Below, piece after piece: positions 43,928 through 54,206 of a DNA stretch of 64,000 nt. Source of the stretch: Rhodocollybia butyracea (taxonomy: Eukaryota; Basidiomycota; Agaricomycetes; Agaricales; Omphalotaceae); the NCBI GenBank assembly GCA_015501585.1, contig JADNRY010000136.1:1-64000 (forward strand), given 5' to 3'. Position 1 is the first letter of the stretch. Each line of letters starts with the position of its first letter. The notes beneath the pieces are model-generated. The model saw only the letters and a list, made by a program, of their open reading frames with translations, searched no databases and was not told where the DNA came from. Both the position numbers and the translations under genes were made by a program.

Positions 43928-45805
43928 CAAGCTGATCGTGAAGAACGTGCTGAGCGCTTTGGACACGCTAGACGTGGACTTGTGCCTGCTCGCAATATAG
44001 TTCCTGATCAAGTTCCGCCACCGGTTCCACCACCACGTCCATTGAATCCTGATGACCGTATGGTCACACCGCCACCTCCAGGCGCTACTCCGGATTCTGA
44101 CATAGAACAGGAAGCACTTCTGACTAAACTAGCTCAGGAAGGGGGAGTTGAATTACAAAAATACCTTCTTTTGCAAGCAATCTCCGATTCTCTAGAAGAA
44201 TCATCTTTTATCACAGATCTTGACAGTGAAATGATACCGGCTAAACACGAAGCTGCTAGGAATAATCCTGATAATTGGATTTCTCCAACATCATATCGTC
44301 ATTTACCATCTGCTGAAAGAAAGAAATGGGATCAAGCATGCAAAGATGAGATCGATGGTTTGAAGAAACGAAATGTCTTTGAAGTAGTTGATCTACCAAA
44401 AGGTCGCAAACCTATCCGTTGTCGATGGGTTTTTACTAAAAAATCTCACGGTCGCTATAAAGCCCGACTCGTAGCAAAAGGTTTTTCACAAGTAGAAGGT
44501 GTGGATTATAATGAGTTGTTCTCACCGGTCGCCCGGTTTGAAACTGTACGAACTCTCCTAGCTTTAGCCGCATTAGAGGACTGGGAAATCCAGGCTCTTG
44601 ACGTCAAACAGGCTTTTCTTTATGGCAAGCTAGATGAAGAGATCTACATGGAACAACCTAAAGACTTCATTAAAGAAGGCACACCAAAAGTATGGCGGTT
44701 ACATCGTGCATTATACGGACTGAAACAAGCTAGCTTATCCTGGTGGAAGGAATGTAACGCCTCCATGGGAAAATTGGGATTTAAGCGCTGCTCTTCAGAT
44801 GCTGGTGTATACGTCTTTAAATCAAATGGCAAAACCGTAACTGCCATCATCTATGTTGATGACGCACTCTTTCTTGGCAAGGACAAAGATCTTGTTCTTA
44901 AAAAGAAAAACGAGTTTATGAAATTATGGGAATGTCGTGATCTAGGAGAACCAACTGAGTTCCTTGGAATGCGGATTACACGGGATCGTTCCAAACGTGT
45001 CTTAACACTTGACCAACAACCTTATCTTCGAAAGGTCATAGAACGTTTTGGACTGACTAATGCCAAAGCCACCCCAACCCCATTACCTTCATCCTGGGTT
45101 CCTCGTGCAAACACTGGTCGTGTAGATGCCAAACTTAGACAACGCTTTCAAAGTGTAATTGGATCCTTATTGTATCTGATGCTAGGCACCCGACCCGACA
45201 TTGCTTATGCCGTTATAAAACTCTCACAGTATTCGGCAAATCCAAACCCAGACCACCTGGCCAAAGCACTTTACATTGTGCGCTACTTAATTGGGACTTC
45301 TACTTACGTACTTGTCTTTGATGGTAGATCTGACCATGGCTTCTTAGCCTATTGTGATTCTGACTGGGCGTCAGATCCAGATGATCGAAAATCCCATACT
45401 GGGATGATTATCAAACTTGCCACAGGTCCAATCTGCTGGACTTCTCATAAACAGAAAACAGTTGCTCTTTCATCGACTGAAGCTGAATACATGGCTTTAT
45501 CTGATTCGTGTAGACAACTCATGTGGCTGAAGTCTCTTTTTTCTGAGATCGGAATTACTATCGCTGTATTGCCCTTATGTGGTGATAATCAAGGGTCAAT
45601 CTTTCTGGGATCTAATCCTGTACAAGAAAGAAGAACCAAGCATATTGATATACGATATCATTATATCAGAGAACGCATTGAATCAAAAGAAATAGAACTC
45701 TTCTATGTTCCTACTGATGATAATGTTGCAGATCTTCTCACGAAGAACCTTGCACTTGTCAAATTTCAGAAATTCCGCAACAGTCTTGGAATTCTCTTTA
45801 ATTGA
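43928..45805 (+). CDS. Copia reverse transcriptase-RNase H
   Basis: It continues the polyprotein frame after TGA 43925-43927. RT: VFEVVDLPKGRKPIRCRWVF, FSPVARFETVRTLLALAA, DVKQAFLYGKLDEEIYMEQP, LYGLKQA and the catalytic YVDDALFLG. RNase H: GFLAYCDSDWASDPDDRKS, LSSTEAEYMAL and KHIDIRYHYIRE. It ends LGILFN at 45805, about 87 bp before the polypurine tract. There is no other stop or frameshift. Expression would need readthrough of the TGA, or the stop is a recent null mutation; the region has no obvious start of its own before a GTG at 43982. Confidence 0.93.
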   Translation, partial: QADREERAERFGHARRGLVPARNIVPDQVPPPVPPPRPLNPDDRMVTPPPPGATPDSDIEQEALLTKLAQEGGVELQKYLLLQAISDSLEESSFITDLDSEMIPAKHEAARNNPDNWISPTSYRHLPSAERKKWDQACKDEIDGLKKRNVFEVVDLPKGRKPIRCRWVFTKKSHGRYKARLVAKGFSQVEGVDYNELFSPVARFETVRTLLALAALEDWEIQALDVKQAFLYGKLDEEIYMEQPKDFIKEGTPKVWRLHRALYGLKQASLSWWKECNASMGKLGFKRCSSDAGVYVFKSNGKTVTAIIYVDDALFLGKDKDLVLKKKNEFMKLWECRDLGEPTEFLGMRITRDRSKRVLTLDQQPYLRKVIERFGLTNAKATPTPLPSSWVPRANTGRVDAKLRQRFQSVIGSLLYLMLGTRPDIAYAVIKLSQYSANPNPDHLAKALYIVRYLIGTSTYVLVFDGRSDHGFLAYCDSDWASDPDDRKSHTGMIIKLATGPICWTSHKQKTVALSSTEAEYMALSDSCRQLMWLKSLFSEIGITIAVLPLCGDNQGSIFLGSNPVQERRTKHIDIRYHYIRERIESKEIELFYVPTDDNVADLLTKNLALVKFQKFRNSLGILFN

Positions 45806-45891
45806 TTCGCTATAGACTGTGCAATATGTCTATAAACTATAATGCCGTTTAAAGTCGATAAAAATTATACTTCTTAGCTACAATTCTTAGC

Positions 45892-45900
45892 GAGGGGGAG
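45892..45900 (+). other. Copia polypurine tract
   Basis: GAGGGGGAG abuts the 3' LTR (TGTTGAAAC at 45901). It is the expected plus-strand primer. Confidence 0.85.
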
Positions 45901-46417
45901 TGTTGAAACTAGATTACCGCTTATGAGTCGTATCTAATCAGTAATGTGAGTCGACTAGACGCACTTGCTATACGATCGATGAACTGTCGATATATGCTAT
46001 GTTGAAACTCACCCTCAAACACTAGACGCAGCCTCTACGCAGGTTCGTATAGATGTAGTCAATTATGCCATTCGCTATTAGTCTTATGATACATAGCTTG
46101 TACGCTGCCTTGCAGTACCTATGAACATTACCTATAGAATTACCATACGGACTCCATCTTCTAGGGTACATTATGCACATGTATATGCACTATGTTTAGC
46201 AGTACGACTCAAGTAGACTCATACATTGTTATAGGGTTTATTATATTCTGTAGTATAAATACTGTAGATATTTTCCTGTAACAATAACCAAGAATCCTAC
46301 TATTTGTCTGGACACTTGTTCTGCTCTCAACAAGCACTCTTACAAACTCCTGTAACATCCTGACACTCTCAGGTGAGTATGCTGTCGACCTTGTGTTGAC
46401 TGACCGCTGTTTCTACA
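45901..46417 (+). repeat. Copia 3' LTR, 517 bp
   Basis: Same length and ends as the 5' copy, with four transitions between them. It is followed by the AACCG target duplication. Confidence 0.95.
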
Positions 46418-46704
46418 AACCGGTGCCAGAACACCTGCAGAACACAGCTGTGACATGTTCCATGTGCAGTATTTAGTTGATAATGGAATTGTGAGCACAA
46501 GGAAAGGACAATGAGACACTTGATGATGATGCTTTGGGTGGCTCTGGAGACAAGTACACTGGAAATTAATTGTTTTTACCTAGGCCTTAATTTGCACTTA
46601 GATTGCCATTAATTTGCCATTAATTAACCCCTCAAATTAACTATTAAGACCTAACTTCATGTGGAGGGGTTAATTAAGGCCTTAGCCACAACACTGTGAT
46701 TTTC

Positions 46705-47146
46705 AACACCATGATGGGGCCCAGAGAAAATGGAGGCACTTTTTTTTTGGCTGGTTCTTGTATTTGTCAAATACTTCAATGGACTAACTTATGCAGCACC
46801 TGCTGGCCATTTTGGTGGTAGTCTCATCATAGGCTACTACCTGCCAACGACTACCAAGGTTTCAGCACTGCCGCATTCACAAGCTTATCCTGCCCATCTG
46901 AAGCCTACTGCTGGCCTGCTGGCATCTGTGTATCAAGATGTGGAGGCTTGGGTGTCCCAGCAATAGTTAAAAGCAAAGCAGCAAGCATTTGGTGAGCTTT
47001 GGTAGTGAAAGACCTTGTGTTCCATATTTAGTAGGGCGAGGGGGGTTGGTTGAGCTTAACACCAAAATACTTACAACAAGTTACAATAATTAAAAACTTT
47101 TGCACACCCCTTGGTTTAAGGTTAGTTGAAGGTTAGCACACGTCGT
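46705..47146. other. Intergenic; one weak frame
   Basis: A plus frame at 46730-46966 opens with a hydrophobic stretch (LVLVFVKYFNGLTYAAP), but it begins next to a transposon border and has no further support. It is left unannotated as a gene. Confidence 0.3.
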
Positions 47147-48373
47147 CTAGTTGGTACTATAACCCGGCGGAGCCTCATTAAGACAACCCCGTGCCAAGTT
47201 TCGCCGTGTCTGTGGAAGCACAATATTCTCCACTGTCCTCTGAATCTGCATTGTCAATTGTGCCACATCCAACCTCACAGCTCTCTGTTGTTGTAGATTG
47301 CCAAGCTCAGACGTTGAGCTCATAGCAAAATCACCACTCAGCTCGGCACTCTCAGCTCGCAACTTTTCGATCTGCTCGTTCATCTCCTGCACACGGCGAT
47401 GTAGGTCCCTCTGCCGCGAGAACTGCAACCCAGTTGAGGGGGCGTGGGCAGGGGCAGGATTGGATCCTGACTCGGAGTTGCCAGCGCTGCGCGCAGGATG
47501 ACCCTTGTTAAAGGATTGCTTTCTGCATCGTTGGCGGTAGCAGTAGACTGCTATCAATGTTCCAGCAACGCCAACCAATACTCCAACAAAGCCAGCAACA
47601 CCTAAATGAGCAGTGGATGTACAGCTTGATGTTGAGCTAGTCTCTGCAGTTGAGGTAGCATTAGTAGATGAACTGTTGGATTTGGGGAGTGCATTCATGA
47701 ATCTGTAAAATGATCAATCTATGACCTGTGTTATAGTTCTGCAAACCCCAGACCCACGTATACAGAGCATAGTCAAAAATTAAGACAATAGGCTCGCTGC
47801 TCCCCATCGCACTGATTATCATTTCATGGTTGGTATTCTGCAAATCAGTTTTCGAAAATGCCAATATATTGAACTGGAACTCCGGAGCATTGGAGTCAGG
47901 CTCGTGATAAAAGTTGCCAACCAAAGAGCCATCCAGTGTGAAATTTGCTATGGTTGTAGCTTGAATGGGTGGCTTAATGTTTGCAATGATGAAAAATACA
48001 TAAAGAGCAACTCCTAAGATAGTTACAATAGGGCTTTTTGCACAAAACCCAAGGACAGTCGCCGCTCACCAGTGAAGTCAAATGTTATATTTATTTCTTC
48101 CCCAGCTCGTACAGTTGACTGAGTATATGTTTCGTCAAAAGCACTCGAGGTCGGCGGAATGATAGTGCAGATACTCGGAGGGCAGGTTTCGTTTCTCCAT
48201 ATATCTAAGCCCCCCGTAGTAGGCAAAAAGACTGGTTTCAGTCCAGTGACGGAGTCACCAAAACCATCGTCGATTGAACGATTTACAGTAGCTTGCGATT
48301 CACTCAGAACTACGATGTTATTGGTCAAAAACATACCGAAGAAAAGGAGCGGATGAAATTTTTGTCGATACAT
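47147..48373 (-). CDS. Single-pass surface glycoprotein, 371 aa, paralogue-type of the gene at 23.6 kb
   Basis: Exons 48373-48070, 48013-47758 and 47702-47147 join in frame (introns 56 and 55 nt). The ATG at 48373 gives a signal peptide (FHPLLFFGMFLTNNIVVLSE). The ectodomain is a single lectin-like module: SIDDGFGDSVTGLKPVF, CPPSICTII, INITFDFTG..VALYVFFIIAN, NFTLDGSLVGNFYHEPDS and ILIFDYALYT-like ending (IVLIFDYALYT). A Ser/Thr-rich stalk follows, then one membrane helix (VAGFVGVLVGVAGTLIAVY), basic residues and a cytoplasmic coiled-coil-like tail (RRVQEMNEQIEKLRAESAEL) ending APPGYSTN. The family is common in agarics with unknown ligand. The shared PPGY terminus links it to the protein at 23621-25400. 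Confidence 0.82.
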
Positions 48374-48879
48374 ATGAAAATAGAAAGGAAAAAGTAAAGG
48401 GCGTGCGGACTTGAGAAAGAGAGAGAGCCTCTTGCACCGTCTTTATTTGTAAAAGCAGCTGTATGAAACCCTCAGTGTCATGAACGTAAATTTAGCCCGA
48501 TGTCAAGCTATGTGAGTACTTACCATACTAGGCAAATCAAGGGGCCGCAGTTGTTGGTCTGAACTTCACACACGTCTCGTTAGTACAAATAAGTAGTACA
48601 TCAGCTGAGGTGAACAACCTGCTGAAACAGAATGTTACCATTACTCAAGTTCAATTCTCATGTCCGATCTTGGGCCTTGGCCGCTGCCGCAATTTCGCAA
48701 CCTCGATAGTATCATTGATGGGCGCCGATTTGTTGGCCCAAGCAGTGGTGAACTTGCGAGTATGACATCCAGATGGAACACAGAATCACAGGGAGCTGCC
48801 AACTCGGAACAACTAAGGCCACCAAAGCATGATCTGGAACTGAGCTCGCCCCAATGCTAACATGATTTGGCCGGCCTTC
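48374..48879. other. Intergenic, promoter side of the surface protein gene
   Basis: A 66-codon plus frame (48660-48860) has no recognised feature. Nothing else was seen. Confidence 0.35.
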
Positions 48880-49270
48880 AGTTTCAATGCTGAATACTCA
48901 AGACCCTAGTCACCCTACTTGGCAACCGCAGCAGGATAATTCCGACAGCCTGGGGGTGCCTTTCACTGTGAGCAAGCCGAGTTGGAGTGCGCTGGGGCAG
49001 ATATGTTGGATGCGCTCTCGAAGTTGAAAGAATCTTGCGGGAAGGGCCATGGGCAATCAATGGGCAATAGGACAAGGGTGTTACTACCATCGAGGAACTC
49101 TCGGTATGGTGCCATTTGCGCTAGGAGGTATATTTGGATTTAGCCAGGTCTTTGCTGGGTAGAGAGAGCACCTCGTCACCTGCAGAGGCAGAGCACTTTA
49201 CATTAGGTGGGGGATGGGGAGAGTATAACTCAATACCAAGTCAGGAGTACAAGGCATCTTACTTATGAGC
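48880..49270 (-). pseudogene. Relic of the HXXXD acyltransferase gene (5' part)
   Basis: On the minus strand the second-exon text SLYPAKTWLNPNIPPSANGT is readable (around 49190-49130) and parallels SLHPTKIWLKPNLPLNSNVA of the gene at 26238-28079. A stop and frame changes follow. The intron-1 sequence and start region (about 49190-49265) also align. The rest of the gene is missing or unrecognisable. Confidence 0.6.
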
Positions 49271-50140
49271 TTTTCAAAATCTCATTTGGCCATGAATGAA
49301 AAACCAATGGGGGGTGGTAAGAGTAGGAATACGGTTGGAAAACGCCTGATTCCTTGCTTGATTCTATCGCGGGGAGATACGGTCAGCAGGCACAGGTATT
49401 GCGACCGTTAAGGTCGTGGCGCACAGGATCTCCGACTGAACATTCAGCGCTTCAGCTCTTTTGACTCGTCATGTACTTTCCTGGTAGCCTGGCTATTTCC
49501 TTCCAGCTCTCAAGCCACAATGTTCGAGTAGTGGGGTCAGATGAGAGTCCAAGTACTGTAAAACAGACTGAGTAAGGAATCCAAACTCTGACGAGACGTA
49601 GATAGTTCAATTATAATGCTTGAATTGAAAGGGTGAATGCGCCGTGCGGGGCTGTATAATGTGCTTCTATGAGGGTGGCATCATGGAGCTGAAATAGAAA
49701 AGTTGCATATACCTGTCCTATCTGCAGTCCGATAGAACTAGAAATCGAATGAAGTATGGGAAGTGAGTGTCAGGAGGGGGATCGAAGATTCAACTTAAGA
49801 TCTAGGAACTATGGTGGAAGAGCGCAATATACTAAATACAGTGAGATTACAGTACTTTGGAGCTGGAGACTCAGCACTCAACGTCTCAACGCTTGAAGTT
49901 GGAAGCAATAACTTTACTCAAGTTGGACGCGGTTGTTGGGACGAGAAAAGCTGTTCTTTCGATGAACAGGTTCTCCCTTTTGGTAAGATCAGACCTGGCC
50001 TAAGCTAGCCCAGCTGCCGGCGCCCACAATCCAAGCTTTAGCCTTTATTCAAGGCTGAACAAGATTATCGCCGGAAAAAGGAGTATCATGATACGCCTTA
50101 TTGCCGCGGCCCGACGGAAAAAGGCTCGCGCCTATGCTGT
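49271..50140. other. Duplicated 5' flank of the acyltransferase and remnants
   Basis: Positions 49271-49760 correspond to 28080-28640. Positions 49925-50140 resemble 34120-34330. The stretch between, where the NACHT-ankyrin gene lies in the other block, is only about 165 bp here. Similarity to the other block stops at about 50135, where the Helitron probably begins (TCAAAAGTGGG at 50141). Confidence 0.5.
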
Positions 50141-50159
50141 TCAAAAGTGGGAATAATTC

Positions 50160-50265
50160 AACCGAGCTCCGCGCGCATTGAGTTTGCTCCGCACGAATTC
50201 AAATCAGTGATGGCTCCGCGCGCGAATTTAGACAAGTTGACTGCTCCGCGCGCGCATTCAAGCAA
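50160..50265. repeat. Tandem GCTCCGCGCGCG-type repeats near the Helitron left end
   Basis: Four copies of GCTCCGCRCG(CG), spaced 27-37 bp apart, alternate with AATTCAA/ATTCAAGCAAGT-like AT-rich spacers. The CpG density is far above the surroundings. They may be subterminal binding sites for the Rep protein. Confidence 0.6.
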
Positions 50266-50572
50266 GTCATTACTTCAAGTCCCAGAGGTGTCCAGTCAGG
50301 TCAACAGTAATAATATAGCATATTTACTAGGTTTACAAAGTCTTGAAACCTAAATTATTCATTATTTATTCATATATTTATTCCCGCTACCTTTAGGTAG
50401 AGGGTTTTGGGAAGGATGTTTAACAGATCTTTGAAATCTGAGTTTACCCTGGGTAGCCACATGGCGCCGATCGGCAGCAATATATTTGGTCATCGATCTC
50501 AGTTTTGAATCTTTCGGCTTTGTCTCGGCTTTAGCGGAGAATCTGTAACCTTCGTACGTTCACTCACTACTA

Positions 50573-50963
50573 ATGTCGTTTTCATTTGCTTTAGGTGGAC
50601 AGACGTTCAGTAATTTGAACGTTTATCAAGATTCTCAACTGCCTCTATCTATATTCTCTTATGATATCTTCCGACGCCGTGGCCTACCATATCCAGGTTC
50701 AACAAATGCACTGCTTACCTCCTCCACAGCATATTCGGCGTTTAGTACACCGATTCGTGTTACTCTTAGGGAATGCCCTTCTGATGTTGACCTCATTCTT
50801 GGCCTGGACTTCGCAAATTCTTGCTCTCGAGCTAATTGTGACTCAGTGCTACATCATGTACCAACTACGATGTTTACTTTAGGTGACCAGCCGCCTATTC
50901 TACCTGATTTCACTAGTCTTCCACCTGTGTCAGTCACAGCACACAAATCTAGTTCGGTTCCAG
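50573..50963 (+). CDS. First recognised exon of the Helitron protein, protease-like fold
   Basis: The ATG at 50573 opens MSFSFALGGQTFSNLNVYQD. The core includes SIFSYDIFRRRGLPYPGS and, after about 60 residues, VDLILGLDFANSC, resembling the C-terminal LGxD strand of retroviral-type aspartyl-protease-like modules; the catalytic DTG/DSG is not seen. The likely donor GTGATC at 50964 leaves phase 1. This matches the acceptor at 58215, which begins in codon position 2, giving SSVPG-VSRSQAADH. The same frame read past the donor stops at 51007. Joining to the downstream Rep gene is inference from phase and family knowledge. Confidence 0.55.
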
Positions 50964-51016
50964 GTGATCCACGTGATGGCTATATTAATTCAGTTCATGG
51001 TACTTAGGCTCGTGAA

Positions 51017-51090
51017 CCAGCCGTTCTCCGATATTTCAAATATGAAATCACATGCTGCTACCGCTATTAGCATGTTCGGAGAACGGCTGG
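51017..51090. other. Perfect 15-bp stem-loop with inner stem
   Basis: CCAGCCGTTCTCCGA (51017-51031) pairs exactly with TCGGAGAACGGCTGG (51076-51090). The 44-nt loop contains a second short inverse pair (CATGCTG / TAGCATG). It ends 20 bp before CTAA (51107-51110), which abuts the left inverted repeat of the nested cassette. It could be a Helitron-type 3' terminus of a small element, or a cassette recognition structure. Confidence 0.6.
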
Positions 51091-51293
51091 AACGCAATCA
51101 ACGTCACTAACCGAGTCACAAATTTGTGACTTTGACTTAGTGAAATTTCGTTTTTCGTCCCGCGGCCGTTTACAGTTTCGTCTCTCATTCCTTACGGACA
51201 CATAGTATCACCTTAAATAAAAATGTACCATCCTTTGCAAAGTGTAAACATCCTAGAAATCCGATTATATTTGTTATATTCAGCAAGAAAAGG

Positions 51294-54159
51294 TCAGTAT
51301 CCCCAATATTGGTTTGTTTGAGAATTCTGAGGCTGGCTATGTGGATCGAGCGAGAAATAAGCCTGAAAATCTGGCGCATAGTGTGCAAAATGGGAGGAAG
51401 AAGACGTATACGTATGTGAGGGATCTGCGAGAGGAGTTTGTTGTGGGGTGGGAAGCATGTGTGAGTGCCTTGGAGGATGAGAAGGAGTAGAATGCTGGAG
51501 GGCCGCACGGTTGCCTGAAAATGAGAAAGACGCGTCGGAAATGGCAGAATACATAGCCGGATCGCCTATATGTCTGTAGTTTTGAGAGATTGAAGTCGGA
51601 TGAGATCGATGAGAGGGGGTAGCTGGAGAAGGATAAGGGATCGGTACGAGGATTGCTGGATGGGCTGGTTTCGATATAGATTAGTTGACGGCGGTGTCAT
51701 AGCGTAACTTGAATTGGCCGTGGATGTCGATGAATGTTGAACTGACTCAGAAAAGTAGTTGTGAGTATAGTGTAGCGGGTGCCGGTGAGGATGCGCGTTG
51801 TACGCGTTTCTGTTGTCAATATACGCGTTCCTGCTGTCGCTAGACGAGCTTCTGTCATCTGTTAACGTTGCTGTCAATGGCGATGGCGAATGATTGTATA
51901 CACGAGGCTGCGAAGCGCCCGCGTGAGATGTGTGAATAGAATCCACGGCTGTCAACGAGCCTTTTGATTCAGTACCACAACCATCAACAGTTACCGCACG
52001 TTGAGCTGGACGTTTCGCTGGCGGAGCATCATCCCCTCTCTCGTTTATATCTTCCCGCTCCTTTCGTTTCTTCGACTTTCCTATTGGAACAAATGGTATT
52101 TCAAGCCCTTCAAGCATTTGCCATAGGCTGTCGCCGTATTTATCCCACCAGCCCCATTGGATCCCAACCAACTGCTTCAAACGCTCGAACGAGGGGAGAG
52201 AACCAACAGAGGCCAGAAGTTGAGCATGGGCATTGCTCAGTATCGAGGAAGCTGGCCAGATAGCAAGTGAGTGATGATCTTTCCAAACCGCCGCCCGCCA
52301 CTGATAAAGCTTCTTGATAGTAGGTTTATGAGGTTCGCCCTTGTTGATTGGCATTGCTCGTGCTTGTGCCTTGTGCTTTCCAGGTCGTGTACGACTCAGA
52401 AGCTCTGGGACACAGATATCACAGCAGTCAAGTCCTTCAACATGTTCTGTGAGGTAGGTCAGTATAATGCCGCACTCGTTCTAGTGTTTTCTCTTACCTG
52501 GTGTTTTATTGGCGTAGACTCGAGTGAGTATTTGACGTCGACAACAGCCGGTCTGAACGAATGAAAGAAGCCCTTCGTCTTTGGACCGTCGATCAACAGA
52601 TGGGTTCCAGCCTTTTTGAGGTGGATGTCAAACTTCCCATCACAGGAGCCACGGTTTGCACCCCGAGATTGTGCAAAGTTCTTGGCCGTTCCCTTCATGT
52701 ATTCACCAGTGGTACGTGCCCTATTTCCTTCGTACGCCTTTCCTTTCCCTTTGCCTCTCCCTTTGTATTTTGATGCATCCCCTTCACTTGATTTTATCTC
52801 AGCTACTTCAACCAGCCTTTCGCAATCCAACGCATATGCTGATCTTTCGACAAGCAAGACTGCAAGGCCTTTCCGACCCCGAGCACGCGCAGCACGTCCT
52901 GCGCGCTGTATAAACATCGACAGCGTTCCTGGAAGCTTCCACTGCACCACGACATCAATGTCTGGTATGTTACATCCCTGTACAACTTGTGAGACTGATT
53001 TTCTCGCGAACAAATGTATCTTGACTTACCATTCCAGCTGCATCGGTACAGACTAAGACTCGGACAGTTCCAGCTTTGAACTGTTTCATGACAGCCTGTC
53101 GATATTTCCTGGAGAAGACGGCGCTGAATGGACGAATGATTCCTAGACCCTGAAGGTCTTTCAGTAGTAATTTTTCGAGATGATCAACAATTTCAGGCCC
53201 AGATGGAATATCGTCGCTGTAGATGAATGTTTTTGGTATGTCTTTCACTTGTGTTATGTTTGGGGGAATAACAAAATCGAGATCCTTGAAGGTGTTCATA
53301 GGATGCTGGATTGCACGAGCAACGAGGGAAACGTTCGGCCTGTCATTCCCAATGTTAATGTCAACAAAACCATTCTCTTCCTGCGAAAACTGGAGCTTTG
53401 TCAGGATGTCATCGCGAACACGAGACGGTAAGGTTGCGGAAAGGGCGACAAAAGGAACTCCGTTGGGAAGCAGAGTTCGGAGTACACCTAGTTCGCCGTA
53501 CTTCTTTCGAAATCCAGATCCCCAGTGTGAAATGACATGTGCTTCGTCAATGACAATGGAAAGTACTCGTTGAGTGAGATGCTTGTTTTTGATAACTTGT
53601 TTTGTGAATCGTTTCGTGAGCATCATCTCCGGTGAAATGACTACAATCTGGTACTTCCCCGTGCAGATATCCTACATCCAGTTTTCAATAGGTCAGTGTT
53701 TTGTTATTATTCTGGCTTTTTTGTTTGCTCACCTCCATGTTCTTTGCAGTAAGACCACCGTGACTACTGTTTATTGCAATCGCAGAGAGATGATATTCAT
53801 CTCGAAAAGCCTCGGCCTGTTCATCTTGAAGTGCGATAAGAGGAGATACCAGAAAGGTAACTTTCCCTTTAGATTTTGGATGCGCGTGAGGTGCAGCGAC
53901 GATCGCAGTTTTTCCAGCTCCAGTGTGTGCATGGACTAATGTGTCTTTCCGCTGAAGTTGCGCACTAGTTGCTGCTCGTTGGAAATCTTTAAGAACAAAG
54001 TCCTGGTGGACCTGTTGTTTGATGTTGTCATCGAGACTTTCAAGCTCCTTTTGTGTGAGGGCTTTGGTTGGAATTTCTTCAGTGGTATTTTTTTTTTAGC
54101 TGTGACCTTTTCTCTTTTCCATAGGCGTTTTTATGAGATGCGTTTCGAGGAAGTGTCAT
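51294..54159 (-). CDS. RecQ-like DEAH helicase, four exons, two apparent frameshifts
   Basis: A 3'-5' DNA helicase of the RecQ group by motif content. Motif I HTGAGKTAIVAAPH and motif Ia VSPLIALQDEQ lie in exon 1 (to 53733). Exon 2 (53671-53030) has GKYQIVVISPEMM, IDEAHVISHWGSGFRKKY (DEAH box), ALSATLPSRV and RVLVCTDAAGM. Exon 3 (52977-52498) has CNIPDIDVVVQW and QRAGRAARARGRKG (motif VI). Exon 4 starts at 52446 with a Cys cluster, GLDCCDICVPELL, then a helical segment and a Ser/Pro-rich tail. Introns are 61, 52 and 51 nt. The ATG at 54159 is separated from the helicase frame by a 10-T run (54088-54097) that costs one base. Another shift near 51650 moves the tail into the frame ending at 51294. 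Either the gene is decaying or these are sequencing errors. Confidence 0.8.
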
Positions 54160-54206
54160 TGTGGTTAATGCAGATGGTTGGCGCTTATTGATTTCAAGTT
54201 CCCTCC
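54160..54206. promoter_or_regulatory. 47-bp divergent intergenic segment
   Basis: The start codons of the RecQ-like gene (54159, minus) and DUF6589 gene (54207, plus) are only 47 bp apart. Both transcripts must therefore start from overlapping sites or within each other's leader. No TATA or CCAAT box is obvious. Confidence 0.5.

Larger units (their letters stand above)
39650..46417 (+). mobile_element. Full-length Ty1/Copia retrotransposon, young
   Basis: It is 6,768 bp with identical-length LTRs (39650-40166 and 45901-46417), a 5-bp duplication AACCG (39645-39649, 46418-46422), a primer-binding site at 40167 and polypurine tract GAGGGGGAG at 45892-45900. Gene order gag-protease-integrase-RT-RNase H is that of Copia. 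All catalytic motifs are present. The only visible lesion is one in-frame TGA at 43925-43927. Confidence 0.95.
39358..46696. mobile_element. hAT-type MITE split by a Copia insertion
   Basis: The left end is CAGTGTTGTGGTTAAGACC (39358) and the right end the inverse-like GGCCTTAGCCACAACACTG (ending 46696). An exact 8-bp duplication TGATTTTC lies at 39350-39357 and 46697-46704. Without the Copia element (39650-46417) and its 5-bp repeat the MITE is only about 570 bp, AT-rich, with TTAATTAAG/CTTAATTAA motifs in both orientations and no transposase. The 8-bp duplication and ends fit hAT. Confidence 0.85.

Noticed and set aside
46730..46966. 78-codon frame with hydrophobic start as a secreted protein
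   Set aside because: It begins 26 bp after a transposon target site, has no homologous feature and no splice context.
53574..53939. 121-codon plus-strand frame inside the RecQ-like gene
   Set aside because: It is the shadow of conserved helicase motifs on the minus strand.
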